From NCBI GenBank assembly GCA_965228445.1, contig OZ245813.1:744001-808000 (forward strand): DNA of 64,000 bases, in the 5' to 3' direction. Source of the DNA: Thalassobaculum sp965228445. GTDB lineage: Bacteria; Pseudomonadota; Alphaproteobacteria; Thalassobaculales; Thalassobaculaceae. Shown here piece after piece: positions 8,682-16,390 of this stretch. A program made the position numbers and the translations under genes. Numbering within the stretch: position 1 is the first letter of the stretch; each line of letters begins with the position of its first letter. The notes beneath the pieces were generated by a model, which saw nothing but the letters and a program-made list of their open reading frames with translations, was not told the DNA's origin and did not search any database.

Positions 8682-9341
8682 TCAGGCGGTGTTGGCGGCG
8701 ACCGGCTTGCCGGCGGCCTCGTTCTGCACCAGCTCGAACAGCGGGAAGAACGCCTCCGGCTCCTGCGCCCCGGCCAGCGCGTAGCGCCGGTCGAAGATGA
8801 AGCAGGGCACGCCGTTGATGCCGTTCTCATAGGCGAAGCGCGTCTCCGCCAGCACGTCGGCCACGGACTCGTTGCCGTTCAGGAAGGCGATCGCCTCGTC
8901 CCGGTCGAGCCCAGCGTCTTCGGCGATGTCGGCCAGCGCTTCCACGTCGCCGATGTTCCGACCGTCGTAGAAGTAGCCGGTGAACAGCTTCTCCACCAGG
9001 GCGTCCGAGGCGCCGCGCTCCGACGCGAAGCGGATCAGCCGGTGCGCTCGCACGGTGTTCGGCGTGGTGCCGATCTTCTCGAACTGGAAGTCGAGGCCTT
9101 CCTTGCGGCCGTTCTCGCGGATCGTCTCGTAGATCTGCGCCGCGCGTTCGGGGCCGCCGAACTTGGTCTGCAGGTAGGTCTGACGCGGCATGCCCTGCAC
9201 CGGCATGTCCGGGTTGAGCTGAAAGGCCCGCCAGTGGATCTCGACCTGCTCCTGCGGCCGTTCGGCCAGGGCACGCTCGAGCCGGCGCTTGCCGATGAAG
9301 CACCAGGGACAGACGACGTCGGAGAAAATGTCGATACGCAT
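8682..9341 (-). CDS. DsbA family oxidoreductase, FrnE-like
   Basis: A 219-residue thioredoxin-fold protein of the FrnE/DsbA-like group. The active site is C11-P-W-C14, and the sequence opens with the family signature IDIFSDVVCPWCFIGKRRLE. The insertion helical domain and the cis-Pro region NGINGVPCFIFDRRYALAGAQ are present, the latter with an extra Cys before the Phe. There is no signal peptide, so it should act in the cytoplasm as a thiol-disulfide oxidoreductase or isomerase, possibly in oxidative stress. It is a single minus-strand gene, with unrelated secreted-protein genes upstream. Confidence 0.88.
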   Translation of the reverse strand: MRIDIFSDVVCPWCFIGKRRLERALAERPQEQVEIHWRAFQLNPDMPVQGMPRQTYLQTKFGGPERAAQIYETIRENGRKEGLDFQFEKIGTTPNTVRAHRLIRFASERGASDALVEKLFTGYFYDGRNIGDVEALADIAEDAGLDRDEAIAFLNGNESVADVLAETRFAYENGINGVPCFIFDRRYALAGAQEPEAFFPLFELVQNEAAGKPVAANTA

Positions 9342-9473
9342 GCAAAGACCCTAACGTGCACCCCCGGCGCAGACAACCGGTCTATGGCGGCCGCGCCGGG
9401 AATGGGACTCCGTGGGACAGCCGGATATCGGCCAACGTCCAGGGTTGAGCCGAGGTGACCCCGATGTTCCCGG

Positions 9474-9842
9474 TCAGCGAACGATCGGGCCGTTCTCGCG
9501 ATCGGTTGTGCAGTACTGCCCGCCCTGGCTGACAACTCGACCGCTGCCATCGACCATGTAATTGAAGACATGATACGTGGTCTGCTCCACTCTGACCGTC
9601 GTGTGCGAGTTTCCCGCCCCGTTCACGCATTCCGACCCGCTCGCGTGTTCCCCATCCAGAATGGTGCAGGTATTGCGGTCGTATGCGTCCCGAAGGATGC
9701 GACTGGTCGAGTCCGCGACGCGGTCGAAATCCGCGACTCCGATCCGATGCGTGGGATTGTTGGTAGCCACGCAGGCCGAGGCCGGCGAGGTGGCCAAGAG
9801 CAGCGCGACGATGAAACCGAGGGCGATAACGATGCTTCTCAT
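9474..9842 (-). CDS. Secreted four-cysteine protein A, paralogue of the gene at 9932-10291
   Basis: I do not recognise a named family. The 122-residue product starts with a clear signal peptide (hydrophobic residues 4-18, likely cleavage SPASA/C at 23/24), leaving a mature protein of about 99 residues with Cys at 24, 59, 72 and 111. A block HASGSECVNGAGNSH (66-80) and YHVFNY (90-95) recur in the neighbouring gene. Cysteine spacing (35-13-39) nearly equals that of the neighbour (34-13-40), which suggests two disulfides and a shared fold. GGAGG is placed well before ATG 9842. A longer open frame reaching upstream to 10319 is not used because it overlaps the neighbour and lacks the signal peptide. 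Confidence 0.8.
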   Translation of the reverse strand: MRSIVIALGFIVALLLATSPASACVATNNPTHRIGVADFDRVADSTSRILRDAYDRNTCTILDGEHASGSECVNGAGNSHTTVRVEQTTYHVFNYMVDGSGRVVSQGGQYCTTDRENGPIVR

Positions 9843-9931
9843 GCGAACCTCCTGATCGTAGGGATGTGCGTCGGCGATCGCGTAACTGACGGCCAGAAAC
9901 GGGGGAGCCGCGTGGCCGGACGGATCGCCGG

Positions 9932-10291
9932 TCACTGCGTCGCGCATTGGCGAACCACGTTGTTGATCGTGATCGTGTAGTCGAACACGTGGAACCGGGG
10001 CAGAACCTGGTTGTTGCGGTTCCAGACCTCGACGACGACGTGGTTGTTGCCCGACCCTGCGATGCATTCGCTGCCGCTCTGGTGGAGGGTCGACTTGATC
10101 TCGCACCGGCCCGCGGTATAGCCGTTGCGAAGCTCCTGCAGGCTCGCGTTGGCAATCCACTGCTGCACATTGGCGGGCAGCCCCCAGTTCTGGTTGGCGA
10201 CGGAGCAGGCCGCCTGCGCCGGGGTGGCGACTGAGAGCCCGAAGGCGAGCGTCGCGGCCCCGATGGCGTAGGCGTATGTCATTGGCTTCAT
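9932..10291 (-). CDS. Secreted four-cysteine protein B, paralogue of the gene at 9474-9842
   Basis: A 119-residue product with a signal peptide (hydrophobic 8-22, likely cleavage TPAQA/AC at 27/28) and mature cysteines at 29, 63, 76 and 116. It shares with protein A the pattern C-x-I...H-x-SGSEC-x2-G-x-GN-x-H, a valine-rich strand, and FHVF-x-Y followed by VV and a final CAT. No transmembrane segment follows the signal, so export to the periplasm or outside is likely. GGAGGAC precedes ATG 10291. The gene is transcribed toward protein A, 89 bp away, and diverges from the LuxR-type regulator. No function can be assigned; a small secreted binding or inhibitor-like protein is possible. Confidence 0.8.
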   Translation of the reverse strand: MKPMTYAYAIGAATLAFGLSVATPAQAACSVANQNWGLPANVQQWIANASLQELRNGYTAGRCEIKSTLHQSGSECIAGSGNNHVVVEVWNRNNQVLPRFHVFDYTITINNVVRQCATQ

Positions 10292-10364
10292 GGCGTCCTC
10301 CTGCGTTGCGGCCGCGCACGGCCGGATCCCGACATACCGCGAGGTTGCGAATAGCGGGATATTC

Positions 10365-10386
10365 ATGCAGGGTAAATGCACGGTAA
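10365..10386. repeat. Tandem 11-bp direct repeat in divergent promoter region
   Basis: ATGCAGGGTAA is followed immediately by ATGCACGGTAA, one mismatch, with a period of one helical turn. It lies in the 137-bp gap between the divergent secreted-protein gene (start 10291) and the LuxR-type regulator (start 10429). Position and periodicity fit an operator, but no binding protein is shown. Confidence 0.55.
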
Positions 10387-10392
10387 AAGTGT

Positions 10393-10417
10393 TTCTCCTC
10401 CCATTTGGGAGGGAGAA
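10393..10417 (+). promoter_or_regulatory. Hairpin covering the ribosome binding site of the LuxR-type gene
   Basis: TTCTCCTCCC, loop ATTT, then GGGAGGGAGAA form an almost perfect stem with one bulged base. The 3' arm is the purine-rich Shine-Dalgarno stretch of the gene starting at 10429, so the folded messenger would hide much of it. This could lower basal translation; the free GGA just after the stem may still bind ribosomes. Confidence 0.5.
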
Positions 10418-10428
10418 GGAACTGGCGG

Positions 10429-11013
10429 ATGCACGGTGTCGGCGGAGAGACAGGGCCGGGGGACGCGGTCGCTTCCGGCGCGGTTGTGAATGCTCTCGGA
10501 TTCCCCGCGGCCCTCGTCGATACCGGTAAGAAGATCCTTCACGCCAACCGACCGTTCCGCGAATTTTTGGGCACCCCGGCCGGCGGTCGCCTGTGGCGAC
10601 GACTGGAGATCTGCCCCGCCCGCGACGGGAGTACCCGGTTCGTTCTGGATGCCGGCAGCGGCCTCGCTGGGCCACGGATCGTCGGTCTGCGGCCGCTCGC
10701 GGACTGCAATCAGAAGGCGTATCTGTTGACGGTTTCAGTCGCCGACCCGGGCCGGCCGGAGTCGCTGAGCCTGCCGACCCTGGGCGGCGACATCACGGCA
10801 ACCGAGCAGGCCGTGCTGTTCGGCATGCTCGCCGGCCGGTCGCTGGCCGAGATCGCACAGGTGCGGGGCAGCAAGACCAGCACGGTGCGCTGGCACCTGA
10901 AGAACCTGCAGGCGAAGCTCGGCGTGACCGACAAGGCCGAAGTGATCGCCTGGATCGCCCGCAGCCCGGTCTGCTGGCTGGCGCATGACGGGTCGGACCG
11001 ATCGGACGCTTGA
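10429..11013 (+). CDS. LuxR-type helix-turn-helix transcriptional regulator
   Basis: A 194-residue regulator. Residues ~18-110 look like a degenerate PAS-type sensor (VVNALGFPAALVDTGKKILHAN opening). Residues 122-180 are a GerE/LuxR helix-turn-helix (ITATEQAVLFGMLAGRSLAE ... KTSTVRWHLKNLQAKLGV). There is no receiver aspartate domain. ATG 10429 is preferred to the upstream TTG at 10405 because GAGAAGGA is properly spaced before it and the TTG falls inside the hairpin arm. It is divergent from the secreted pair, and the tandem repeat between them makes those genes its likely targets. The ligand or signal is unknown. Confidence 0.82.
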   Translation: MHGVGGETGPGDAVASGAVVNALGFPAALVDTGKKILHANRPFREFLGTPAGGRLWRRLEICPARDGSTRFVLDAGSGLAGPRIVGLRPLADCNQKAYLLTVSVADPGRPESLSLPTLGGDITATEQAVLFGMLAGRSLAEIAQVRGSKTSTVRWHLKNLQAKLGVTDKAEVIAWIARSPVCWLAHDGSDRSDA

Positions 11014-11083
11014 CCTTTGTCCGGCCCACGGAAATGGTTGAGGCCCCGCTGCCACGGAAACGCCCGCCAAGGACCGAACGCAG

Positions 11084-12709
11084 ATGACCGATTCCATCTT
11101 TGACCGCGACCTGGACCGAAATCCGGCCAATTACGCCGCGCTGACGCCGAGCGATTTTCTGGCGCGGGCGGCCCACACCTATCCGGACAAGGTGGCGGTG
11201 ATCCATGGCGACCTGCGCCAGACCTACGCGGAGACTTATGCCCGTGCCCGGCGCCTGGCCTCGGCGCTGACGAAGCGGGGGATCGGCATCGGCGACACGG
11301 TGGCGATCCTGGCGCCGAACACCCCGGCGATGCTGGAGGCGCATTACGGCGTGCCGATGGCCGGGGCGGTCCTGAACGCCATCAACACCCGCCTCGACGC
11401 ATCCACCGTCGCCTTCATCCTGGATCACGGCGCCGCCGAGATCGTGCTGGTCGACCGCGAGTTCACCGGCGTGATGTCGAGCGCCCTGGCCGAGTCCAAG
11501 GGCGATCCGACCGTGGTGTGGATCGACGACATCCTGGCCGAAAGCGGCGATCCGCTGGGCGAGTGCGAGTACGAGGCTTTCCTGGCCGAGGGCGATCCGG
11601 AATTCGCCTGGTCGCCGCCGGCGGACGAATGGCAGGCGATCTGCCTGAACTACACCTCCGGCACCACCGGCGATCCGAAGGGCGTGGTCTACCACCACCG
11701 CGGCGCCTACCTGAACGGCATGGGCAACGCCATCGCGTTCGAGGTCGACCGGAACTCGCGCTACCTGTGGACCCTGCCGATGTTCCACTGCAACGGCTGG
11801 ACCTTCACCTGGGGCGTGACGGCGGCCTGCGGCACCCATGTCTGCCTGCGCAAGGTCGATCCCAAGCTGATCTTCGAGCTGATCGGCGAGCACACGGTCA
11901 CCCATATGTGCGGGGCGCCGATCGTGCTCACCATGCTGATCCATGCGCCCGAGGACGTGAAGCGGCGCTTCGAGCACGAGATCCATATCGGGACCGGCGG
12001 GGCGGCCCCGCCCAGTGCTGTGATCTCGGGCATGGAGCAGATGGGCTTCAAGGTGGTGCATCTGTACGGCCTGACCGAGACCTACGGCCCGTCGGGCATC
12101 TGCGCCTGGCCGCCGGAATGGAACGAGCTGATGCTCGACGACAAGGCCCGCAAGATGGCCCGCCAGGGCGTCGGTTACCCGACCCTGGAAGGCTTCCGCG
12201 TGGTTGACCCCGATACCGGCGCCGACGTGCCGCGCGACGGGATGACGATCGGCGAGATCGCCATCCGCGGCAACACGGTGATGAAGGGCTACCTGAAGAA
12301 TCCGTCGGCCACCGCCAAGGCGTTCGTCGACGGCTGGTTCCGCTCCGGCGACCTGGCGGTGATGCATCCCGACGGGTATGCGGAGGTGAAGGACCGTTCC
12401 AAGGACATCATCATCTCCGGCGGCGAGAACATCTCCTCGCTCGAAGTGGAAGACGTGCTGTTCCGCCATCCGAAGATCATGGAGGCGGCGGTGGTCGCCC
12501 GGCCGGACGAGAAATGGGGCGAGACGCCCTGCGCCTTCGTCACCCCGAAGCCGGGAGCCGAGCTCACCAAGGAGGAGGTGATCGCCTTCTGCCGGGAGAA
12601 CATGGCGCATTTCAAGGTGCCGAAGACCATCGTCTTCACCGACCTGCCGAAGACCTCCACCGGCAAGATCCAGAAGTTCGTCCTGCGCGAGCAGGCCGTG
12701 GCGATGTAG
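11084..12709 (+). CDS. Acyl-CoA synthetase (AMP-forming), fatty-acid or DmdB-like
   Basis: A 541-residue ANL-superfamily ligase that activates a carboxylic acid to an acyl-AMP and then an acyl-CoA. Motifs are the P-loop YTSGTTGDPKGV near residue 190, MFHCNGWTF, the GLTETYGPS adenine-binding motif near 329, the hinge KDRSKDIIISGGENISSLE and catalytic Lys528 in TGKIQK. The layout is that of medium- or long-chain fatty-acid ligases and methylmercaptopropionate-CoA ligase (DmdB); the substrate cannot be fixed from sequence. AAGGA precedes the ATG. It is a single gene converging with the mscS-type gene. Confidence 0.88.
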   Translation: MTDSIFDRDLDRNPANYAALTPSDFLARAAHTYPDKVAVIHGDLRQTYAETYARARRLASALTKRGIGIGDTVAILAPNTPAMLEAHYGVPMAGAVLNAINTRLDASTVAFILDHGAAEIVLVDREFTGVMSSALAESKGDPTVVWIDDILAESGDPLGECEYEAFLAEGDPEFAWSPPADEWQAICLNYTSGTTGDPKGVVYHHRGAYLNGMGNAIAFEVDRNSRYLWTLPMFHCNGWTFTWGVTAACGTHVCLRKVDPKLIFELIGEHTVTHMCGAPIVLTMLIHAPEDVKRRFEHEIHIGTGGAAPPSAVISGMEQMGFKVVHLYGLTETYGPSGICAWPPEWNELMLDDKARKMARQGVGYPTLEGFRVVDPDTGADVPRDGMTIGEIAIRGNTVMKGYLKNPSATAKAFVDGWFRSGDLAVMHPDGYAEVKDRSKDIIISGGENISSLEVEDVLFRHPKIMEAAVVARPDEKWGETPCAFVTPKPGAELTKEEVIAFCRENMAHFKVPKTIVFTDLPKTSTGKIQKFVLREQAVAM

Positions 12710-12755
12710 CGCCGGTCGCCCTTCGCCGGGGCGTGCCGAAGGGCGGCCGCAGCCG

Positions 12756-15281
12756 CTAGCTGTCCATCTCACCGCCCTGCGGCGCCTGGTGGTCGAAGCC
12801 GGGCTCGGCGGGGACTGGGCCGAGCATGCGTTCCTGCACGTCGTCGCGGCGCAGGCGGGTGTCCATATGCGGGCGCGGGAAGGCGATGCCGGCGGCGCGC
12901 AGGCGCTCGGCTATGCCGAAATGCAGGTCGTTGGTCACCGTCAGGAAATTGTTGATGTCGATCAGATAGACCCGGAGCTGCAGCCGCATCGCCACGTCGT
13001 CGAACCCGTGGAAATACAGGTACGGCTCGGGCCAGGTGGCGACCATCGGATGCTCGGCGGCAAGCTCGAGCAGGATGTCGCCGACCCGCTTCGGATCCTC
13101 GCCGTAGCTCACCGGTACGGCCACGTCGATCCGGCCGTACTTGTCCTTGTGGGTGTAGTTGATCAGCGCCGAGGTGATCAGCTCGGAGTTCGGGATGATC
13201 ACCTCGGAGCGCTGGAAGGTCTGGATCTCCGTCGCCCGCACGTTGATCCGCTTCACCGTGCCTTCGTAATTGCCGATCTTGATCCAGTCGCCGACCTTCA
13301 CCGGCCGCTCCGCCAGCAGGATCAGGCCGGAGACGAAGTTGTTCACGATCGCCTGCAGCCCGAAGCCGATACCGACCGAGAGCGCACCGGCGATCAGCGC
13401 CAGGTTGGACAGGTCGAAGCCGACCGTCGCCACGGCGGTCAGCAGGGCGAGCGTCACCCCGACATAGCCGATGCCGGCGGTGACCGAATGCTGCACGCCG
13501 GTATCGATATGGGTGTGCGGGAAGATCCGTCGCACCAGGCCGCGCTGGATCATCCGGGTGATCACCAGGGCGACGATGAAGGCGACCAGCCCGGCCAGCA
13601 GGCTGCCGGGCGAGATCCGCACCGTGCCGACGTCGAAGCCTTCCATCGCGCCCAGCACGATCAGATACAGGTCGCCGGCGCTCATGCCGACGATCAGCGC
13701 GATGCCGAGCAGCGCACCGGCGAAGGTGGCCAGGTCGATCAGGATGTTGAGCCAGAACAGCGTGCGGGTGATCGCCCCGTCGCCGGCGCCGGTCATGCGC
13801 TGGATCCAGCGATGGGCGCGGGTCGTCGGGTCGTCGATGATCCCGGTGAGATCGCGCACGAGCCCGCGGGCCATGACCAGGGCCAGCGCCAGGAAGCTGA
13901 CGTCGATCAACTTCGACAGCAGCCAGATCGCCGCCTCGCTGTAGCCGACCAGGGCGAAGGCGACGCCGGACACGGCGACCAGGATCAGCATCCAGCGGAT
14001 CACGGTGCCGGGATCCACGCCGGTGCGGGCGTCGTCCGAGTCGTCCTCGCCTTCGACCGCCTGGGCCTGCGGCTCCCAGTAGTCGCGGCGCAGCAGCGCC
14101 AGCAGGTTGGTGGCAATCAGCACGCTGAACACCAGCGCGAAACCGGAGCGCAGCTCCGGCGAGATGTTCAGGTTCTGCGCCACCTCGATCAGGAACAGGG
14201 CGACATGCAGGGTCGTCAGCAGGATCAGCGAGCGCCGCCAGATCACCGAGACCGACTCGTCCGGGATGTTGGGCAGGCGCCAGGGCGTGTTGTGCGGCGC
14301 CAGGGCGGCACGGATCAGCCCGGTGAGCAGCAGGTAGCGGACCAGCGCCTCCTGGGCCGAGGCCAGGACGATGGCGGCCAGCCCGGAGGCGACCGCAAGC
14401 TGTTCCATCACGAAGACCGGGGCGGCGATCACCGCCGCCGGCGCCAGCCCGCGGGAGACGGCGACGACGATGGCCGCCAGCACCCGGCGGGAATAGGAGC
14501 CGGGCTCGCCATGGGGGCCGAAGCGCCGCTCCAGCCAGAACAGGGCCGCCAGCCAGACCGCGACGGCGATGAGCGTCACCGTGATCAGCGGCGGCACGGC
14601 CGACAGGCTGCGCTCCAGCCCCCGGCTCAGATCGACCAGCGGCGCCGAGATGATCCGGGCCAGCACGTCCAGACCGTCGCGCAGCCCGGTCACGAAGACC
14701 TCCGGGCGCAGCGGGATGGGGTACTGGGTGAACAGCCGCTCGCGCAGTTCGGCGACCCGGGCGACGCCGATCCGCTCGACCAGCTGGTCGGCCAGTTCGA
14801 TCAGCAGGCCGATCTCCTTGTGCCGGCCCTCGACCTCGCGGATGCGGTCGGTCAGCTCGCCGCGCCGCCGGAGCACCGCCTCCGGCTCCAGTCCGTCGTC
14901 CGGCGCCGGCCCGAGGGAATCGAGCTGGGCATGGAGCTGCGAGACCTGGGCGTCGAGCTGGCGCCGGCGTTCCTCGATCACCGTCTTGGTGTCGACGATC
15001 TGGGTGCGGATGACCGCGAGCTGTTCCTGGCTGAGGTCGGCCCGGCCGCCGATCAGCCGGAACACCTCCAGCGCCTGTTCCCAGCGCGCGATGTCGCCGT
15101 CGGTCTCGCGCAGCACGTCGTCGATATCGAGCGTCGGGGCCGGCCCGAGCGACCGGGAGATGGTGTCCTGCAGGCCGCCCGTGGTCGGCGTGTCGGCCGC
15201 CTGGGCGTGGACCTGCCCGGCCGCCAGGCAGCACGCCACGGTCGCGAGGACGAAGCCGACAAGGAGGGCGGGGCGCAGCAT
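12756..15281 (-). CDS. Large mechanosensitive ion channel (DUF3772 plus MscS domain)
   Basis: An 841-residue inner-membrane channel that should open on membrane tension during osmotic downshock. It has a signal peptide (MLRPALLVGFVLATVACCLA), a periplasmic helical DUF3772-like region at residues ~70-210, about ten hydrophobic segments, and a C-terminal MscS unit with the pore helix GALSVGIGFGLQAIVNNF near 632, the beta domain ERPVKVGDWIKIGNYEGTV and an alpha/beta end. This is the organisation of MscK/YbiO-type channels. The start at 15281 gives a proper signal peptide; longer in-frame starts up to 15386 would overlap the divergent gene. No strong ribosome binding site is seen. Confidence 0.87.
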   Translation of the reverse strand: MLRPALLVGFVLATVACCLAAGQVHAQAADTPTTGGLQDTISRSLGPAPTLDIDDVLRETDGDIARWEQALEVFRLIGGRADLSQEQLAVIRTQIVDTKTVIEERRRQLDAQVSQLHAQLDSLGPAPDDGLEPEAVLRRRGELTDRIREVEGRHKEIGLLIELADQLVERIGVARVAELRERLFTQYPIPLRPEVFVTGLRDGLDVLARIISAPLVDLSRGLERSLSAVPPLITVTLIAVAVWLAALFWLERRFGPHGEPGSYSRRVLAAIVVAVSRGLAPAAVIAAPVFVMEQLAVASGLAAIVLASAQEALVRYLLLTGLIRAALAPHNTPWRLPNIPDESVSVIWRRSLILLTTLHVALFLIEVAQNLNISPELRSGFALVFSVLIATNLLALLRRDYWEPQAQAVEGEDDSDDARTGVDPGTVIRWMLILVAVSGVAFALVGYSEAAIWLLSKLIDVSFLALALVMARGLVRDLTGIIDDPTTRAHRWIQRMTGAGDGAITRTLFWLNILIDLATFAGALLGIALIVGMSAGDLYLIVLGAMEGFDVGTVRISPGSLLAGLVAFIVALVITRMIQRGLVRRIFPHTHIDTGVQHSVTAGIGYVGVTLALLTAVATVGFDLSNLALIAGALSVGIGFGLQAIVNNFVSGLILLAERPVKVGDWIKIGNYEGTVKRINVRATEIQTFQRSEVIIPNSELITSALINYTHKDKYGRIDVAVPVSYGEDPKRVGDILLELAAEHPMVATWPEPYLYFHGFDDVAMRLQLRVYLIDINNFLTVTNDLHFGIAERLRAAGIAFPRPHMDTRLRRDDVQERMLGPVPAEPGFDHQAPQGGEMDS

Positions 15282-15363
15282 GGGGGCGATGTGCCATGGC
15301 GGACGCTTGCGCACAAGCGGCGTCTGGCCGAGCCTGATCGCCAACAAGAAACGGGGAAAACGC

Positions 15364-16386
15364 ATGACGGACCGGATCGCGATCATCGGCTGCGGCTACT
15401 TCGCCGCGTTCCATCACGAGGCCTGGGCCGGGATGCCCGGCGTGGAGGTGGTCGCAATCTGCGACCGCGAGCGGGACAAGGCCGAGGCGGTGCGCCTGGC
15501 CCATCACCCGTCCGCCGCCGTGTTCGACGACGCCGCGCAGATGCTCGACGCGACCGGGCCGAGCCTGGTCGACATCGTCACCCCGCCGGCGACCCATGCA
15601 CCGCTGGTGGCGCTCTGTGCGGCGCGCGGCATCGACGTGGTGTGCCAGAAGCCGCTCGCGCCCGATCTGCCCGCCGCCCGTCGCCTGGTCGACGAGGCCG
15701 AGACCGCGGGGATCCGCCTGGCGGTGCACGAAAATTTCCGGTTTCAGCCCTGGTTCCGCGAGGCCCGCCGGCTGATCGACGACGGCAGGTTCGGCCGGCT
15801 GCATTCGGTCGCCTTCCGGATGCGGCCGGGGGACGGGCAGGGGCCGCGGGCCTATCTCGACCGCCAGCCGTATTTCCAGCAGATGCCGCGATTCCTGGTG
15901 CACGAGACCGCGGTGCACCTGATCGACACCTTCCGCATGCTGATGGGCGAGGTCACCTCGCTCTACGCCGATCTGCGCCGGATCAACCCGGCGATCGCCG
16001 GCGAGGATGCCGGCTACATCCTGCTGGGTTTCGAGTGCGGCAGCACCGGCGCGGTCGACGGCAACCGGCTGAACGACCACGTGGCCGAGAACACGCGGCT
16101 GACCATGGGCGAGATGTGGCTGGAGGGCGAGGGCGGCGTGCTGCGGCTCGACGGGTCCGGCCGGCTGTACTGGAAGCCTCATGGCGGGAAAGAGGCCGAG
16201 CACGCCTATCCCTGGGAGAATATCGGCTTCGGCGGCGACTGCGTCTACGCGACCAACGCCCATATCGTCGAGGCTTGGCGGTCGGGAAACGTCGCCCAGA
16301 ACGAGGGCCGGGCCTATCTGCGTAACATGGAGCTGGTCGAGGCGGCCTACCGGTCCAGCGAGACCGGGCGGCGTCTGGACGTCTGA
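15364..16386 (+). CDS. Gfo/Idh/MocA family NAD(P)-dependent oxidoreductase
   Basis: A 340-residue dehydrogenase with an N-terminal Rossmann fold (RIAIIGCGYFAAFHHEAW) and the C-terminal sugar-dehydrogenase-like domain. The family EKP motif reads QKP at residues 95-97, keeping Lys96. Catalytic-type residues H180, H185 and D188 lie in HETAVHLID. The substrate is probably a sugar, inositol or related polyol, but no transporter or pathway gene adjoins it. It starts 82 bp from the divergent channel gene and its stop is 4 bp from the end of the convergent cyclase gene. Confidence 0.85.
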   Translation: MTDRIAIIGCGYFAAFHHEAWAGMPGVEVVAICDRERDKAEAVRLAHHPSAAVFDDAAQMLDATGPSLVDIVTPPATHAPLVALCAARGIDVVCQKPLAPDLPAARRLVDEAETAGIRLAVHENFRFQPWFREARRLIDDGRFGRLHSVAFRMRPGDGQGPRAYLDRQPYFQQMPRFLVHETAVHLIDTFRMLMGEVTSLYADLRRINPAIAGEDAGYILLGFECGSTGAVDGNRLNDHVAENTRLTMGEMWLEGEGGVLRLDGSGRLYWKPHGGKEAEHAYPWENIGFGGDCVYATNAHIVEAWRSGNVAQNEGRAYLRNMELVEAAYRSSETGRRLDV

Positions 16387-16390
16387 GGTC

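Noticed and set aside
9382..10675. Longer minus-strand frames around the secreted-protein genes
   Set aside because: They read Arg/Ser-rich sequence across the gene boundaries. The two short genes with signal peptides and good ribosome binding sites explain the region.
12789..16325. Open frame of 1178 codons on the plus strand opposite the MscS-type gene, and a 1164-codon frame at 12769-16263 on the minus strand
   Set aside because: Both have low-complexity Arg/Gln/Gly composition and no domain. They result from absent stop codons at high GC.
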